Shown here one piece after another: positions 31,077 through 31,176 of a stretch of 31,176 bases of DNA. Below the pieces are notes generated by a model, which was not told the DNA's origin, made no database searches, and was given only the letters and a program-made list of their open reading frames with translations. This stretch comes from Alphaproteobacteria bacterium (lineage in GTDB: Bacteria > Pseudomonadota > Alphaproteobacteria > Rs-D84), in contig JAGCOU010000014.1 in assembly GCA_017642565.1 (NCBI GenBank), forward strand, positions 1 to 31,176, written 5' to 3'. Position numbers and translations under genes: made by a program. The stretch's first letter is position 1. Every line of letters starts with the position of its first letter.

Positions 31077-31176
31077 ATGGCAGATATTCAAAAAATCGTT
31101 GAAGAATTGTCAAAATTGACTGTTCAAGAAGCAGTCGAATTGTCCAAAGCATTAGAAGAAACATGGGGCGTAAGCG
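31077..31176 (+). CDS. rplL: 50S ribosomal protein L7/L12, 5' part
   Basis: Only the first 33 codons are in the window; the frame is open to the edge. The start ATG follows GAAGGAG. The N-terminal dimerisation helix reads [20 protein letters not shown] and then [13 protein letters not shown], typical of alphaproteobacterial L7/L12, which begins the flexible stalk recruiting translation factors. rpoB would be expected further downstream. Confidence 0.96.
   Translation, partial: MADIQKIVEELSKLTVQEAVELSKALEETWGVS

Noticed and set aside
1..31176. CRISPR arrays, insertion sequences and long direct repeats
   Set aside because: No regularly spaced repeats, transposase genes or long terminal inverted repeats were seen; the only notable repeated element is the 18-nt terminator stem.

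Overview
The window looks like chromosomal sequence from an uncultured, strongly AT-rich alphaproteobacterium, probably host-associated. Pointers to Alphaproteobacteria are a GapR/DUF2312 gene, a ComEC with the short degenerate C-terminus common in that class, an L7/L12 start resembling rickettsial and other alphaproteobacterial proteins, and a VirB8-VirB9-VirB10 islet standing alone as in the scattered rvh-type secretion systems of Rickettsiales. The exact order or family (Rickettsiales, Holosporales or the gut RF32-type lineages) cannot be fixed from this sequence. Coding density is high, the standard genetic code is used, and no insertion sequence, CRISPR array or intact prophage is visible.

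Layout. 1-6.3 kb: a tRNA-Gln on the minus strand, then a plus-strand operon marR - tolC-like - short membrane-fusion protein - RND permease - HAD phosphatase, closed by a strong terminator. 6.3-9.5 kb: rmuC (minus), then def - fmt - a small Cys-rich protein - truA, packed with 0-2 bp gaps. 9.4-15.1 kb: comEC (minus, overlapping the 3' end of truA), pyrG, an RNHCP zinc protein and gapR (minus), and pyruvate kinase. 15.1-19.5 kb: D,D-carboxypeptidase with SPOR domain, recR, rsmA and a CPA2 antiporter. 19.5-22.5 kb: an orphan 200-residue protein (minus), then lspA-yidC. 22.5-28.1 kb: the accessory-looking minus-strand block, two small uncharacterised proteins and the virB10, virB9 and virB8 homologues. 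28.3 kb to the end: tRNA-Trp - secE - nusG - rplK - rplA - rplJ - rplL, the classical start of the rplKAJL-rpoBC region, with a recognisable L10 leader.

The most unusual content is in two places. First, the RND permease lacks the acidic pair of TM4 and the lysine of TM10 that carry protons in AcrB-type pumps, and its partner adaptor is reduced to the beta-barrel/membrane-proximal half, without lipoyl domain or coiled-coil hairpin. Second, the virB8-9-10 islet encodes remodelled parts: VirB9 ends in a SPOR (peptidoglycan-binding) domain, and VirB10 carries an Ig-like (ASH/HYDIN-like) periplasmic insertion before the VirB10 core and a six-cysteine tail after it. No ATPase (VirB4, VirB11, VirD4) or pilin is in the window. 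Just beyond VirB10 lie two small genes, one of which looks like a circularly permuted papain-like peptidase, separated from virB10 by a terminator and a pair of mutually exclusive hairpins.

All functional names rest on motif reading from the translated sequence; no database search was run.
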